Assembly (NCBI RefSeq): GCF_001440395.1
Contig: NZ_LLXZ01000120.1
Span: 1-64,000 of the forward strand
DNA: 64,000 nucleotides
Direction of reading: 5' to 3'
Source of the DNA: Bradyrhizobium jicamae
GTDB taxonomy: Bacteria > Pseudomonadota > Alphaproteobacteria > Rhizobiales > Xanthobacteraceae
The notes beneath the pieces were generated by a model, which searched no databases, was not told the DNA's origin, and saw nothing but the letters and a program-made list of their open reading frames with translations. Position 1 is the stretch's first letter; every line of letters starts with the position of its first letter. The translations under genes and the position numbers were made by a program. This document shows, one piece after another, positions 9,291 through 17,278 of the stretch.

Positions 9291-9950
9291 CTATCGCGTC
9301 CCGTAAGCGCGATCCCCGGCATCGCCGAGGCCGGGCAGGATAAAGGCGTTCGCATCCAGCCCCTCGTCGATCCCGGCCGTCCACACCCGCACGTCGGGAT
9401 GCAGGCCCCGGAAACGCTCCACACCTTCCGGCGCAGCGAGAAGGCATACCAACCGGATATCCTTCGCGCCGCGCTCCTTCAGCCTGTCCACCGCCGCTAC
9501 CGCCGTGTTCGCGGTCGCAAGAACCGGCGACACCACGATTGCCAACCGCTCGTGAAGATCGGACGGCGATTTGAAAAAATATTCGACCGCCACGAATGTC
9601 TGCGGTTCGCGGTAGAGCCCGATATGCGCGACGCGGGCGGTCGGAACGAGATCCAGCATTCCGTCGACAAACGTCACCCCTGCCCGCAATACCGGCACGA
9701 AAACCAGTTTCTTTCCCGCGATCTTGGCGGAGTGCATGCGTGCAAGCGGCGTCTCGACCTCCACATCGGTCAACGGCAGATCGCGCGTTACCTCGTAACA
9801 CAGCAGCATGCCGATCTCCTTGAGGAGCTCGCGAAACGACTTGGTCGAAATCGTCTTGTCCCGGATCAGCGTAAGCTTGTGCTGGACCAGCGGGTGATCC
9901 ACGATCGTAACGCCTTCCATGCTCTTGCCCTCTTGCGAATAGTCGCTCAA
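9291..9950 (-). CDS. upp: Uracil phosphoribosyltransferase-like protein of the URC cluster, altered PRPP loop
   Basis: A protein of 219 residues that aligns by eye along its length with Upp: HPLVQHKLTLIRDKTISTKSFRELLKEIG, VPVLRAGVTFVDGMLDLVPTARVAHIGLYR, and the C-terminal uracil-binding GLGDAGDRAYGT. Upp makes UMP from uracil and PRPP. The PRPP loop is unusual: residues 141-149 read SPVLATANT where typical Upp has DPMLATGGS, losing the aspartate and two glycines. It is the last gene of an operon with the DUF1688 and GTP cyclohydrolase II-like genes and overlaps the former by 4 bp. A second possible start (9920, MEGVT) would remove ten residues. Confidence 0.85.
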   Translation of the reverse strand: MSDYSQEGKSMEGVTIVDHPLVQHKLTLIRDKTISTKSFRELLKEIGMLLCYEVTRDLPLTDVEVETPLARMHSAKIAGKKLVFVPVLRAGVTFVDGMLDLVPTARVAHIGLYREPQTFVAVEYFFKSPSDLHERLAIVVSPVLATANTAVAAVDRLKERGAKDIRLVCLLAAPEGVERFRGLHPDVRVWTAGIDEGLDANAFILPGLGDAGDRAYGTR

Positions 9951-11191
9951 AAAACTGTGCCGTCACTGACGACCTTGACGGGCGGAGAGCCGTCGGGCCG
10001 GCGTTCGAACGCCATCGCCCTGCCCGCCGCCCAGGTGCCACCTTCCAGAATTTTCGCCAGTGGAAGCGAGACGGCATCAAGACCCACGCACTGCCGCAGC
10101 AGATCCGCCAGCCTGTCCAGCAGCGCAACGGTCAGCGCTCTCCACTCGACCACGAGTGCAGACGCGACATCGTGCTCGCGTTGCGCGTCCGCGGGATCGC
10201 GGAACTCCAGCACCCCGGCGTCGACAAACAATCCGCCATTGCGGTATTCCGCAAGGCCCGTGAGGCCGTCGATATCGGTCACCTGCAGCCCCGCCCGCTG
10301 CATCGGCTCGATCAGCGAATATGACAGCCACTGCGACAGCTTGTGCAGCGGCACCAGCTCGCTGGTCGCATCTTCGGTCTTGAGCGCCGGATGACGCCAG
10401 CAATCCCCCAACGGAATGCCGCCCAGCGTGATGCGTGAGGGCCAGATCGGCCCCAACTGGCGCAAAAGCTCTGACAGAATCGTCGGGGCCTCGATCAACC
10501 CCTGCTCGGCCGCCCCCGCGAGATGATCGAACAATCCTCCGGGCCGCGCTGTGTCCTCGCGGGCGAAAACCTGCGGCGCCGCTGATACCTGTTCGCCCAG
10601 CCGACGAAGAAGACCGACACGTCCCTCGAGGCCAACCAGCGGATTGTCGTCGGCGATCTGAAAGCCAGTCCGCAGATCGGCAACGGTCAATCGCCCAAGC
10701 GCAGTGGCATCGGCTCGCAGCGGTTCGTCAGCCTTCGCTGAGAACACGCCGCGCGCAAACATGTCCAGACTGGCGAGCGCCAGGCCTTCCGAACGGCCGA
10801 TCCTTGCGCCCGTCGAGGGATCGCGATAGCGCCACGACGGACCTGCGCCGGCGTCGAGAAGCACGCTGACGATGGCGAGGTCGAATTCGGCACGGGCGCG
10901 CTCTTTGCCGCCGCGCCATTCCTTCACATCGGCAAGCGCCGCCCAGCGATCGACGCCACCAACGACGAAATGGCGCCAGCGCGAATGAAAAGGCACGTCG
11001 AATGCCGGATAGGCCCTGCGCGTTGTCGCAAGCACGAGATCAACCGCCGCGTCGAGCCGGCCAAGGTTTACCCGGAAATGTCGAAGCTGGCCGTTCAAGC
11101 CGATTTCCAGCAGCCGGTGGGCACGAGTGCGCACCGCTTTCGCAGTCAAAAGAGAAAGGGCATCTGCGCTCGTGTCTGCGGTCACGATCAA
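9947..11191 (-). CDS. DUF1688 protein, URC4-like (uracil catabolism)
   Basis: A 414-residue protein with no signal peptide or membrane segment. The features SLLTAKAVRTRAHRLLEIGLNGQLRHFRVNLGRLD, FDVPFHSRWRHF and LTGLAEYRNGGLFVDAGVL are recognised as DUF1688, the bacterial homologue of yeast Urc4. In the URC pathway it is required, with Urc1 and a uracil phosphoribosyltransferase, for use of uracil as a nitrogen source; its exact reaction is not established. Here it lies between exactly those two partners, 14 bp after the GTP cyclohydrolase II-like gene and overlapping the upp-like gene by 4 bp. The three-gene context makes the assignment much stronger than sequence alone. Confidence 0.82.
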   Translation of the reverse strand: MIVTADTSADALSLLTAKAVRTRAHRLLEIGLNGQLRHFRVNLGRLDAAVDLVLATTRRAYPAFDVPFHSRWRHFVVGGVDRWAALADVKEWRGGKERARAEFDLAIVSVLLDAGAGPSWRYRDPSTGARIGRSEGLALASLDMFARGVFSAKADEPLRADATALGRLTVADLRTGFQIADDNPLVGLEGRVGLLRRLGEQVSAAPQVFAREDTARPGGLFDHLAGAAEQGLIEAPTILSELLRQLGPIWPSRITLGGIPLGDCWRHPALKTEDATSELVPLHKLSQWLSYSLIEPMQRAGLQVTDIDGLTGLAEYRNGGLFVDAGVLEFRDPADAQREHDVASALVVEWRALTVALLDRLADLLRQCVGLDAVSLPLAKILEGGTWAAGRAMAFERRPDGSPPVKVVSDGTVF

Positions 11192-11205
11192 TGGTCCGGC
11201 CCGCC

Positions 11206-12456
11206 CTAATATTTTTCGAGCGGCCGACCGGAGGCGATCAGGTCTTCGGGCTTCTGGCCGGGCGAAAAATATCCCGCGGCTTTCTTGGCGGCGATCTCCA
11301 CATGGGCGTCGGCCGGAATCATGTCGTCGGGAATGGCGACGCGCTCGACAATCTCGATACCCTGCCCCGTTAGCGCATCGTACTTCATGTCGCTCATCGA
11401 GATGAAGCGGTCGATCCGCTTCAATCCCAGCCAGTGAATGACGTCAGGCATCAATTGCTGGAAGCGTGCATCCTGAACCCCGGCAACGCATTCCGTTCGC
11501 TCGAAATAGGCGGCCGCATCGTCGCCTGCTTCCTGACGCTTGCGCGCATTGTAGACCAGAAACTTCGTGACCTCGCCGAGCGCCCGGCCTTCCTTGCGGT
11601 TGTAGACGATGACGCCCAGACCGCCGGCTTGTCCGGCGCGCGCGCATTCCTCGATGCCATGGATGAGATAAGGACGGCAGGTGCAGATATCCGAGCCGAA
11701 GACGTCGGAGCCGTTGCACTCGTCATGGACGCGGCAGGTGATCTTGGTCCGATGATCCGGAAGCTTCGTGACATCGCCGAACAGATAGACGGTCGTCCCG
11801 CCGATCGGCGGAAGAAAGACTTGCAGATCGGGGCGCGTGACAAGCTCGGGAAACATGCCGGCCGTCTGCTCGAACAGTGCACGCCGTAGGTTGGTCACGC
11901 TGGTGCCGAAGCGCTGTGCGATGCCGGGCAGATACCAAACCGGATCGATCGCGATCTTGACGACGGAGACGGAGCCGCTGGCATGAACGAACTCGCCATC
12001 GGCCTCCAGCCGCTTGGCCGCCAGGGCCGCCTGAATTTCCGGAAGATCGAGACGGGCGCGCGTGATCGCGATGCTCGGCCTGATATCGATACCCTCGGCG
12101 ATTTCGGCGCGAAAATTCTCCGCGACGAGATGTCCCCATGGATCGAGCGCAACAATCCGCTCCGGATCCATCCATTGCGCAAACGGTCCAACGGTCGCGG
12201 CCGGGTGCGTGTTGGTGAGATCGGGGCGACGGATCGGGTCCAGTGCGCCCGAAGATACGGCAAGCGCGCGGTAGACCGCATAGGAGCCGCCGTGAGTGCC
12301 AATCACGTTACGATCCTGTGGACGTGATACCGTTCCGATGATCGGACCACGTTCGCGCGCGGTCGGCGCACCCCAGCGGATCGGGAATTCATGCGTCGCA
12401 CCGGGCACCGGATGCGATGTCAGGCGGATATGATCGGTACGATTGGACTGGCTCAT
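11206..12456 (-). CDS. GTP cyclohydrolase II-like protein, URC1-type (uracil catabolism)
   Basis: A protein of 416 residues related to RibA. The zinc site is intact, HDEC-x10-C-T-C, with the same spacing as in E. coli GTP cyclohydrolase II. Other family landmarks diverge: canonical EGRGIGL reads EGRALGE, and the LTNNP region reads ISMSDMKYDALTGQGIEIVERV. The long N-terminal part (about 170 residues, from MSQSNRTDH) is not the RibB domain. These differences and the neighbours (DUF1688, upp) fit Urc1, a RibA relative acting in uracil breakdown rather than riboflavin synthesis. The ATG at 12456 is preferred to an earlier in-frame start because a good promoter lies between them. Confidence 0.85.
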   Translation of the reverse strand: MSQSNRTDHIRLTSHPVPGATHEFPIRWGAPTARERGPIIGTVSRPQDRNVIGTHGGSYAVYRALAVSSGALDPIRRPDLTNTHPAATVGPFAQWMDPERIVALDPWGHLVAENFRAEIAEGIDIRPSIAITRARLDLPEIQAALAAKRLEADGEFVHASGSVSVVKIAIDPVWYLPGIAQRFGTSVTNLRRALFEQTAGMFPELVTRPDLQVFLPPIGGTTVYLFGDVTKLPDHRTKITCRVHDECNGSDVFGSDICTCRPYLIHGIEECARAGQAGGLGVIVYNRKEGRALGEVTKFLVYNARKRQEAGDDAAAYFERTECVAGVQDARFQQLMPDVIHWLGLKRIDRFISMSDMKYDALTGQGIEIVERVAIPDDMIPADAHVEIAAKKAAGYFSPGQKPEDLIASGRPLEKY

Positions 12457-12481
12457 CTTTCGGTAGTCCCAAAACGGCAAC

Positions 12482-12502
12482 GGCCCGCCTGAATGACGGG
12501 CC
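12482..12502 (-). other. Stem-loop in the leader of the URC operon
   Basis: Perfect 6-bp inverted repeat GGCCCG (12482-12487) / CGGGCC (12497-12502) with a 9-nt loop, in the roughly 90-nt untranslated leader between the predicted promoter and the start at 12456. No U-tract follows. It could modulate translation or be incidental. Confidence 0.35.
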
Positions 12503-12549
12503 TGACCGGAAAACCAATTGAATTTGCGCGGGTCACCGACCCATACAGC

Positions 12550-12579
12550 ATTATATAGGGAAGTTGCGCGAATACACAA
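12550..12579 (-). promoter_or_regulatory. Sigma-70-type promoter of the URC operon
   Basis: On the minus strand, TTGTGT (12579-12574) and a perfect TATAAT (12555-12550) are separated by 18 bp, about 95 bp upstream of the predicted start of the GTP cyclohydrolase II-like gene. This is one of the clearest housekeeping-type promoters in the window. The remainder of the 12457-12735 interval shows no gene. Confidence 0.6.
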
Positions 12580-12735
12580 CAATCAAGAGAGGTATTCCCA
12601 CGCCGGACGAGGTCCGTCGGCTGACCGGAATCCATGGCCCAACGGCGCCCCCAATGGTAAATCACCGGTATCACGTTTGATCACTTTTTAGGGTAACCAA
12701 ACGACGCCGGCGAAGCGCGTGCCCAAGCCGGTGCG

Positions 12736-14406
12736 CTACAAGGTCAGGCTCGGCAGATCCAACCCATTGGCGCGGGCACATGCCACAGCACTTTCATAGC
12801 CCGCATCGGCATGGCGCATGACGCCTGTCGCCGGGTCGTTCCACAGCACACGTTCGAGACGGCGCGCAGCCTCCGGAGTCCCATCGGCAACGATGACCAT
12901 CCCGGCGTGCTGCGAATAACCGATCCCCACGCCTCCGCCATGGTGCAGCGAAACCCAGGTGGCACCGCTGGCACAATTGAGCAGCGCGTTGAGCAGCGGC
13001 CAGTCGGACACGGCATCCGAACCGTCGCGCATCGCTTCGGTTTCGCGGTTCGGACTCGCAACCGAGCCGCTATCGAGATGATCGCGGCCGATGACGATCG
13101 GCGCCTTCAACTCGCCCTTCGCCACCATTTCATTGAAAGCCATGCCGAGCCGGTGACGATCGCCAAGACCGACCCAGCAAATCCGCGCCGGCAGTCCCTG
13201 GAACTTGATCCGCGCTTTGGCCATGTCGAGCCAGTTGTGAAGATGCTTGTCGTCAGGCATCAGCTCCTTCACCTTGGCGTCGGTGCGGAAGATGTCCTCG
13301 GGATCACCTGATAGCGCCGCCCAGCGGAACGGGCCAACACCGCGGCAGAACAGGGGACGGATGTAAGCCGGAACGAAACCGGGAAAGTCGAACGCGTTGT
13401 TCAGTCCCATGTCCTTGGCCATCTGGCGAATGTTGTTGCCGTAGTCAAGCGTGGGAATGCCCTGCGCGTGGAAATCCAGCATGGCCTGGACGTGGCCGAC
13501 CATGGAGGTCTTGGCCGCCGCTTCAACCGCTTTCGGATCGGCCTCGCGTTTCGACTCCCACTCGGCGAGCGTCCATCCTTTCGGCAAATAGCCGTTGATT
13601 GGATCGTGCGCGCTGGTCTGATCGGTGACGATGTCGGGCCTGACGCCGCGGCGCACCAGCTCGGGAAAGATATCGGCAGCATTGCCGAGCAGGCCGACCG
13701 AAATTGCCTTCTTGCTCTGAGCCGCCTCCACCATGATCGCGAGGGCCTCGTCAAGCGAGCCTGCCTGCCGGTCGAGGTAACCCGTGCGCAACCGCATCTC
13801 GATGCGGCTCGGCTGGCATTCGATCGCGAGCATCGACGCCCCGGCCATGGTGGCGGCAAGCGGCTGCGCGCCGCCCATCCCGCCAAGACCTGCCGTCAAG
13901 ATCCACTTGCCCGCGAGGTTGCCGCCGTAGTGACGCCGTCCGACCTCGACAAAGGTTTCATACGTCCCCTGCACGATGCCCTGGCTGCCGATGTAAATCC
14001 ACGAGCCGGCGGTCATCTGACCGAACATCATCAACCCAGCCTTGTCGAGCTCATTGAAATGATCGAGCGTCGCCCAATGCGGCACCAGATTCGAGTTCGC
14101 GATCAGGACGCGCGGCGCATCGGCATGGGTGCGGAAAATTCCGACCGGCTTGCCCGACTGCACCACCAGCGTCTGGTCGCCTTCGAGCTTGCGCAGCGAG
14201 GCCACGATGCGGTCGAAACTTTCCCAGTCGCGGGCGGCACGGCCTATTCCGCCGTAGACGACGAGCTCGCTCGGTCGTTCGGCAACATCGGGATCTAGAT
14301 TGTTCATCAGCATTCGGAGCGGCGCTTCCGTCAGCCAGCTCCTGGCGCTGATCTCAGAGCCGTGGGGCGCCCGGATCGTGCGGTCGTTGTCCCGTCGGCG
14401 GTTCAT
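12736..14406 (-). CDS. hutU: Urocanate hydratase
   Basis: A 556-residue enzyme, the normal length for HutU, which converts urocanate to imidazolone propionate using tightly bound NAD. The NAD-binding region GKWILTAGLGGMGGAQPLAATMAG, the active-site stretch CQPSRIEMRLRTGYLD, DQTSAHDPINGYLPKGWT and the C-terminal WVSLHHGGGVGIGYSQHAGMV are all present. It is the last gene of the minus-strand hutI-hutH-hutU operon; its ATG lies in an ATGA overlap context with the hutH stop (14403-14406). It is probably repressed by the HutC encoded on the opposite strand. Confidence 0.97.
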   Translation of the reverse strand: MNRRRDNDRTIRAPHGSEISARSWLTEAPLRMLMNNLDPDVAERPSELVVYGGIGRAARDWESFDRIVASLRKLEGDQTLVVQSGKPVGIFRTHADAPRVLIANSNLVPHWATLDHFNELDKAGLMMFGQMTAGSWIYIGSQGIVQGTYETFVEVGRRHYGGNLAGKWILTAGLGGMGGAQPLAATMAGASMLAIECQPSRIEMRLRTGYLDRQAGSLDEALAIMVEAAQSKKAISVGLLGNAADIFPELVRRGVRPDIVTDQTSAHDPINGYLPKGWTLAEWESKREADPKAVEAAAKTSMVGHVQAMLDFHAQGIPTLDYGNNIRQMAKDMGLNNAFDFPGFVPAYIRPLFCRGVGPFRWAALSGDPEDIFRTDAKVKELMPDDKHLHNWLDMAKARIKFQGLPARICWVGLGDRHRLGMAFNEMVAKGELKAPIVIGRDHLDSGSVASPNRETEAMRDGSDAVSDWPLLNALLNCASGATWVSLHHGGGVGIGYSQHAGMVIVADGTPEAARRLERVLWNDPATGVMRHADAGYESAVACARANGLDLPSLTL

Positions 14407-15980
14407 GACGAATGACCTCTCTCGGCAAGGATTGGAAACGGGTTCTGTTCGAGCACCGACATCGCGGCGGCCGGCAATACGCCGGCTTCGACCAGCGCCG
14501 CGGCCTTCTTCAGATCGTCCGCCATATATCGATCGTGACCGAGCGCCGGCACCTGCTCACGCAACACGGCAATGACCGCGGCAAGCGCAGCGCTGGTCGT
14601 ATGCGGAGCACGCAGGCCTATGCCTTGCGCCGCAACCAGGAGCTCGATGCCCAATATGGTGGCGAGATTGTCCGCCATATCAGACAATCGGCGCGCCGCA
14701 TGCGCGGCCATCGACACGTGATCTTCCTGGTTGGCGCTGGTCGGCGTCGAATCGATCGAACAGGCCGCGGCACGCTGCTTGTTTTCGGCGAAAAGCGCGG
14801 CTGCCGTCACTTCGGCGATCATGAAGCCGGAGTTGACGCCGGGATCGGGGGTCAGGAACGGCGGCAGGCCGAAGTTCAGCGCGGGATCGACCAGCGTGGC
14901 GATGCGCCGCTCGCTGATCGCGCCGATCTCGGACAAGGCCAGCGCAATCTGATCGGCGACAAAGGCGACCGGCTCCGCGTGAAAATTTCCACCCGAGACG
15001 ATCTCTCTGGTCTCAACCAGCACCAGCGGGTTGTCGGTGACGGCGTTGGCCTCGATCGTCAACGTGCGGGCGGCCTGGGTCAAAATGTCGAGCGCGGCCC
15101 CGGCTACCTGCGGCTGGCAGCGCAGGCAATAGGGATCCTGCACGCGCTCGTCGCCTTCGAGATGCGACATGCGGATATCGCTGCCCTCGAGCAATGCCAT
15201 CAGGGCGGCGGCTGCCGCGATTTGTCCAGCATGCCCCCGTAGCTGCTGAATCTGCGGGCGAAACGGGGCCGTCGACGCCATGGCCGCATCGACCGACAGC
15301 GCACCCGTCACCAGCGCTGCACAGGCCAGATCATGCGCGCGCAGCAATCCGGAAATGGCATAGGCCGTCGAAAACTGCGTGCCATTGATCAGGGCAAGGC
15401 CTTCCTTCGGCCCAAGCTTAATCGGCGCGAGATCGGCGGCGGCCAGCGCATCGCGACCCGGCACAATGTTACCGCCGACGAACGCCTGCCCCTCACCGAT
15501 CATGACGGCGGTCATATGCGCCAGCGGCGCCAGGTCGCCTGATGCTCCGACCGATCCCTGCTGCGGCACCAGCGGACAAATGCCCCGCGCCAGCATGGCC
15601 TGAAGTTGCTCGATGATTTCGCGGCGCACGCCAGACGCGCCTCGTCCCAGCGAGACGACCTTGAGCGCCATCATCAGGCGGACGATCGGTTCGGGCGTGG
15701 GCTGCCCTACTCCGCAGCAATGCGACACGATGAGATTGCGTTGCAGCAGCGCCGTCTGATCCGGCGGAATACGCTTCGACGCCAGTTTTCCGAAGCCCGT
15801 GTTGATGCCGTAAGCGGGAACGTCCGAGCGCGCGGCTTCCGCAACAATGGCCGATGCCGCCTCGACGCGCGGCCAGAATGACGGATCGAGCACCACCGAC
15901 GCGCCTGCAAGCACTTGCTGCAGATCGCCGAGGCTGACCCTTCCGGGTAAAACGACAATGGAAGCGTTCCGCTCGCTCAT
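14403..15980 (-). CDS. hutH: Histidine ammonia-lyase
   Basis: A 525-residue enzyme that deaminates histidine to urocanate, the first step of histidine breakdown. The Ala-Ser-Gly triad that forms the MIO cofactor is seen in GSVGASGDLAPLAH, preceded by YGINTGFGKLAS. The C-terminal half has the TSANQEDHVSMAAHAARR and FLTPDPGVNSGFMIAEVTAAAL segments of the family. The start at 15980 (MSERNASIVVLPGRVSLGDL) overlaps the hutI stop by 4 bp, and it overlaps hutU likewise, so the three genes are translationally coupled. An earlier in-frame ATG inside hutI is rejected on length. Confidence 0.97.
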   Translation of the reverse strand: MSERNASIVVLPGRVSLGDLQQVLAGASVVLDPSFWPRVEAASAIVAEAARSDVPAYGINTGFGKLASKRIPPDQTALLQRNLIVSHCCGVGQPTPEPIVRLMMALKVVSLGRGASGVRREIIEQLQAMLARGICPLVPQQGSVGASGDLAPLAHMTAVMIGEGQAFVGGNIVPGRDALAAADLAPIKLGPKEGLALINGTQFSTAYAISGLLRAHDLACAALVTGALSVDAAMASTAPFRPQIQQLRGHAGQIAAAAALMALLEGSDIRMSHLEGDERVQDPYCLRCQPQVAGAALDILTQAARTLTIEANAVTDNPLVLVETREIVSGGNFHAEPVAFVADQIALALSEIGAISERRIATLVDPALNFGLPPFLTPDPGVNSGFMIAEVTAAALFAENKQRAAACSIDSTPTSANQEDHVSMAAHAARRLSDMADNLATILGIELLVAAQGIGLRAPHTTSAALAAVIAVLREQVPALGHDRYMADDLKKAAALVEAGVLPAAAMSVLEQNPFPILAERGHSS

Positions 15981-17191
15981 TGTCCCCTCCACACCCGGCG
16001 GTGCAGCGGATTGAAGCCGATCCGGTAAACGAGCTCCGCCGGCCGGTCGATCTCCCAGATCGCGAGATCGCAATACTTGCCGGCCTCGAGCGTACCGGTC
16101 TCACCGAGAATGCCGAGCGCACGTGCCCCTTCCCGCGTGACGCCGGCAAGGCATTCGGCAACGGTCATCCGGAACAGCGTTGCGCCCATATTCATGGCCA
16201 GCAGGAGCGACGTCAGCGGCGAACTGCCGGGGTTGCAGTCGGTGGCAAGCGCCATGTTCACACCATGCGTGCGGAACAGTTCGACCGGCGGCTTCGTGGT
16301 CTCACGAATGAAATAGAATGCGCCCGGCAGCAGCACGGCCACCGTCCCTGCCCGCGCCATCGCCGCGGCGCCGGCCTCATCCGTGTGCTCCAGATGATCG
16401 GCCGACAACGCCGAGAATTCCGCGGCAAGCGCGGCACCGCCGAGGTTCGACAATTGATCCGCATGCAGCTTGACCGGCAATCCGAGCGCCCTGGCTGCGC
16501 GGAATACCCGCGCCGTTTGCTCTCCCAAGAACGCAATGCCTTCCATGAAGCCGTCGACGGCGTCGGCCAGTCCCGCCTGCGCCACTGCCGGCAACATCTC
16601 GCGGCAGACAAGATCGATATATCGGTCTTTGTCGCCGTCTGCTTCCGGCGGTAGCGCGTGCGCGCCAAGAAACGAGGTCTTGATCGCGACCGGCCGCTTG
16701 CCCTCCAGCGCACGCGCCGCCGATAGCTGGCGCATCTCGGTTTCGGTATTGAGCCCGTAGCCGGATTTGATCTCCAGCGTCGTCACGCCCTCGCCGATCA
16801 GGGCGTCGAGCCTTGGCAGCGCGCCGGCCACAAGCTCGGCCTCGCTGGACGCCCGCGTTGCCGCGACCGTCGAGACAATACCGCCGCCGGCGCGCGCGAT
16901 CTCTTCGTAGCTTGCGCCCTGCAGCCGCAGCTCGAACTCATGCGCGCGGTTTCCGCCGAACACCAGATGGGTATGACAATCCACCAATCCCGGCGTGATC
17001 CAGCGCCCGGCGCAATCGATACGCTCGGCCGCGTCGGCATCCGATGGAAACTCGGCACGGCTGCCGGCGAAGGCGATGCGGCCGTCGCGCGCGGCGACCA
17101 GGCCGTCCTCGATCACGCCGAGCCCGGGCATATCCTCCCGGACCGTGGCGAGCCGGGCGTTGAGCCAGATTCGATCGAAGCGCTCGGCCAT
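15977..17191 (-). CDS. hutI: Imidazolonepropionase
   Basis: A 404-residue metal-dependent amidohydrolase that opens imidazolone propionate to formiminoglutamate. The metal-binding DCHTHLVFGGNRAHEFELR motif, the KSGYGLNTETEMRQL stretch, and the HADQLSNLGGAALAAEF and ATDCNPGSSPLTSL segments are characteristic. The start at 17191 (MAERFDRIWLN) is preceded by a strong GGAG ribosome-binding site. It is the first gene of the minus-strand hut operon, divergent from hutF with an 87-bp interval that holds the operator. Confidence 0.96.
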   Translation of the reverse strand: MAERFDRIWLNARLATVREDMPGLGVIEDGLVAARDGRIAFAGSRAEFPSDADAAERIDCAGRWITPGLVDCHTHLVFGGNRAHEFELRLQGASYEEIARAGGGIVSTVAATRASSEAELVAGALPRLDALIGEGVTTLEIKSGYGLNTETEMRQLSAARALEGKRPVAIKTSFLGAHALPPEADGDKDRYIDLVCREMLPAVAQAGLADAVDGFMEGIAFLGEQTARVFRAARALGLPVKLHADQLSNLGGAALAAEFSALSADHLEHTDEAGAAAMARAGTVAVLLPGAFYFIRETTKPPVELFRTHGVNMALATDCNPGSSPLTSLLLAMNMGATLFRMTVAECLAGVTREGARALGILGETGTLEAGKYCDLAIWEIDRPAELVYRIGFNPLHRRVWRGQ

Positions 17192-17215
17192 GCAGTTCTC
17201 CTCCGCGGCAGGAGC

Positions 17216-17244
17216 TTGACGTATCGATATGTCTATACATAAAA
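17216..17244 (+). promoter_or_regulatory. hut divergent promoter with HutC-like operator
   Basis: A perfect inverted repeat, TATGT-CTAT-ACATA (17228-17241), lies midway between hutI and hutF and resembles the TGT-n-TATACA sites of HutC repressors. On the plus strand it sits in the spacer of a promoter-like pair: TTGACG (17216-17221) and CATAAA (17238-17243). Binding there would block both directions. Confidence 0.65.
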
Positions 17245-17278
17245 TCGTCCGGGTGTTCTGTCCAGCCGGTTTTGAACC

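Noticed and set aside
11206..12456. Riboflavin biosynthesis RibA
   Set aside because: The zinc cysteines match, but catalytic landmark regions differ and the operon holds DUF1688 and upp, not rib genes.
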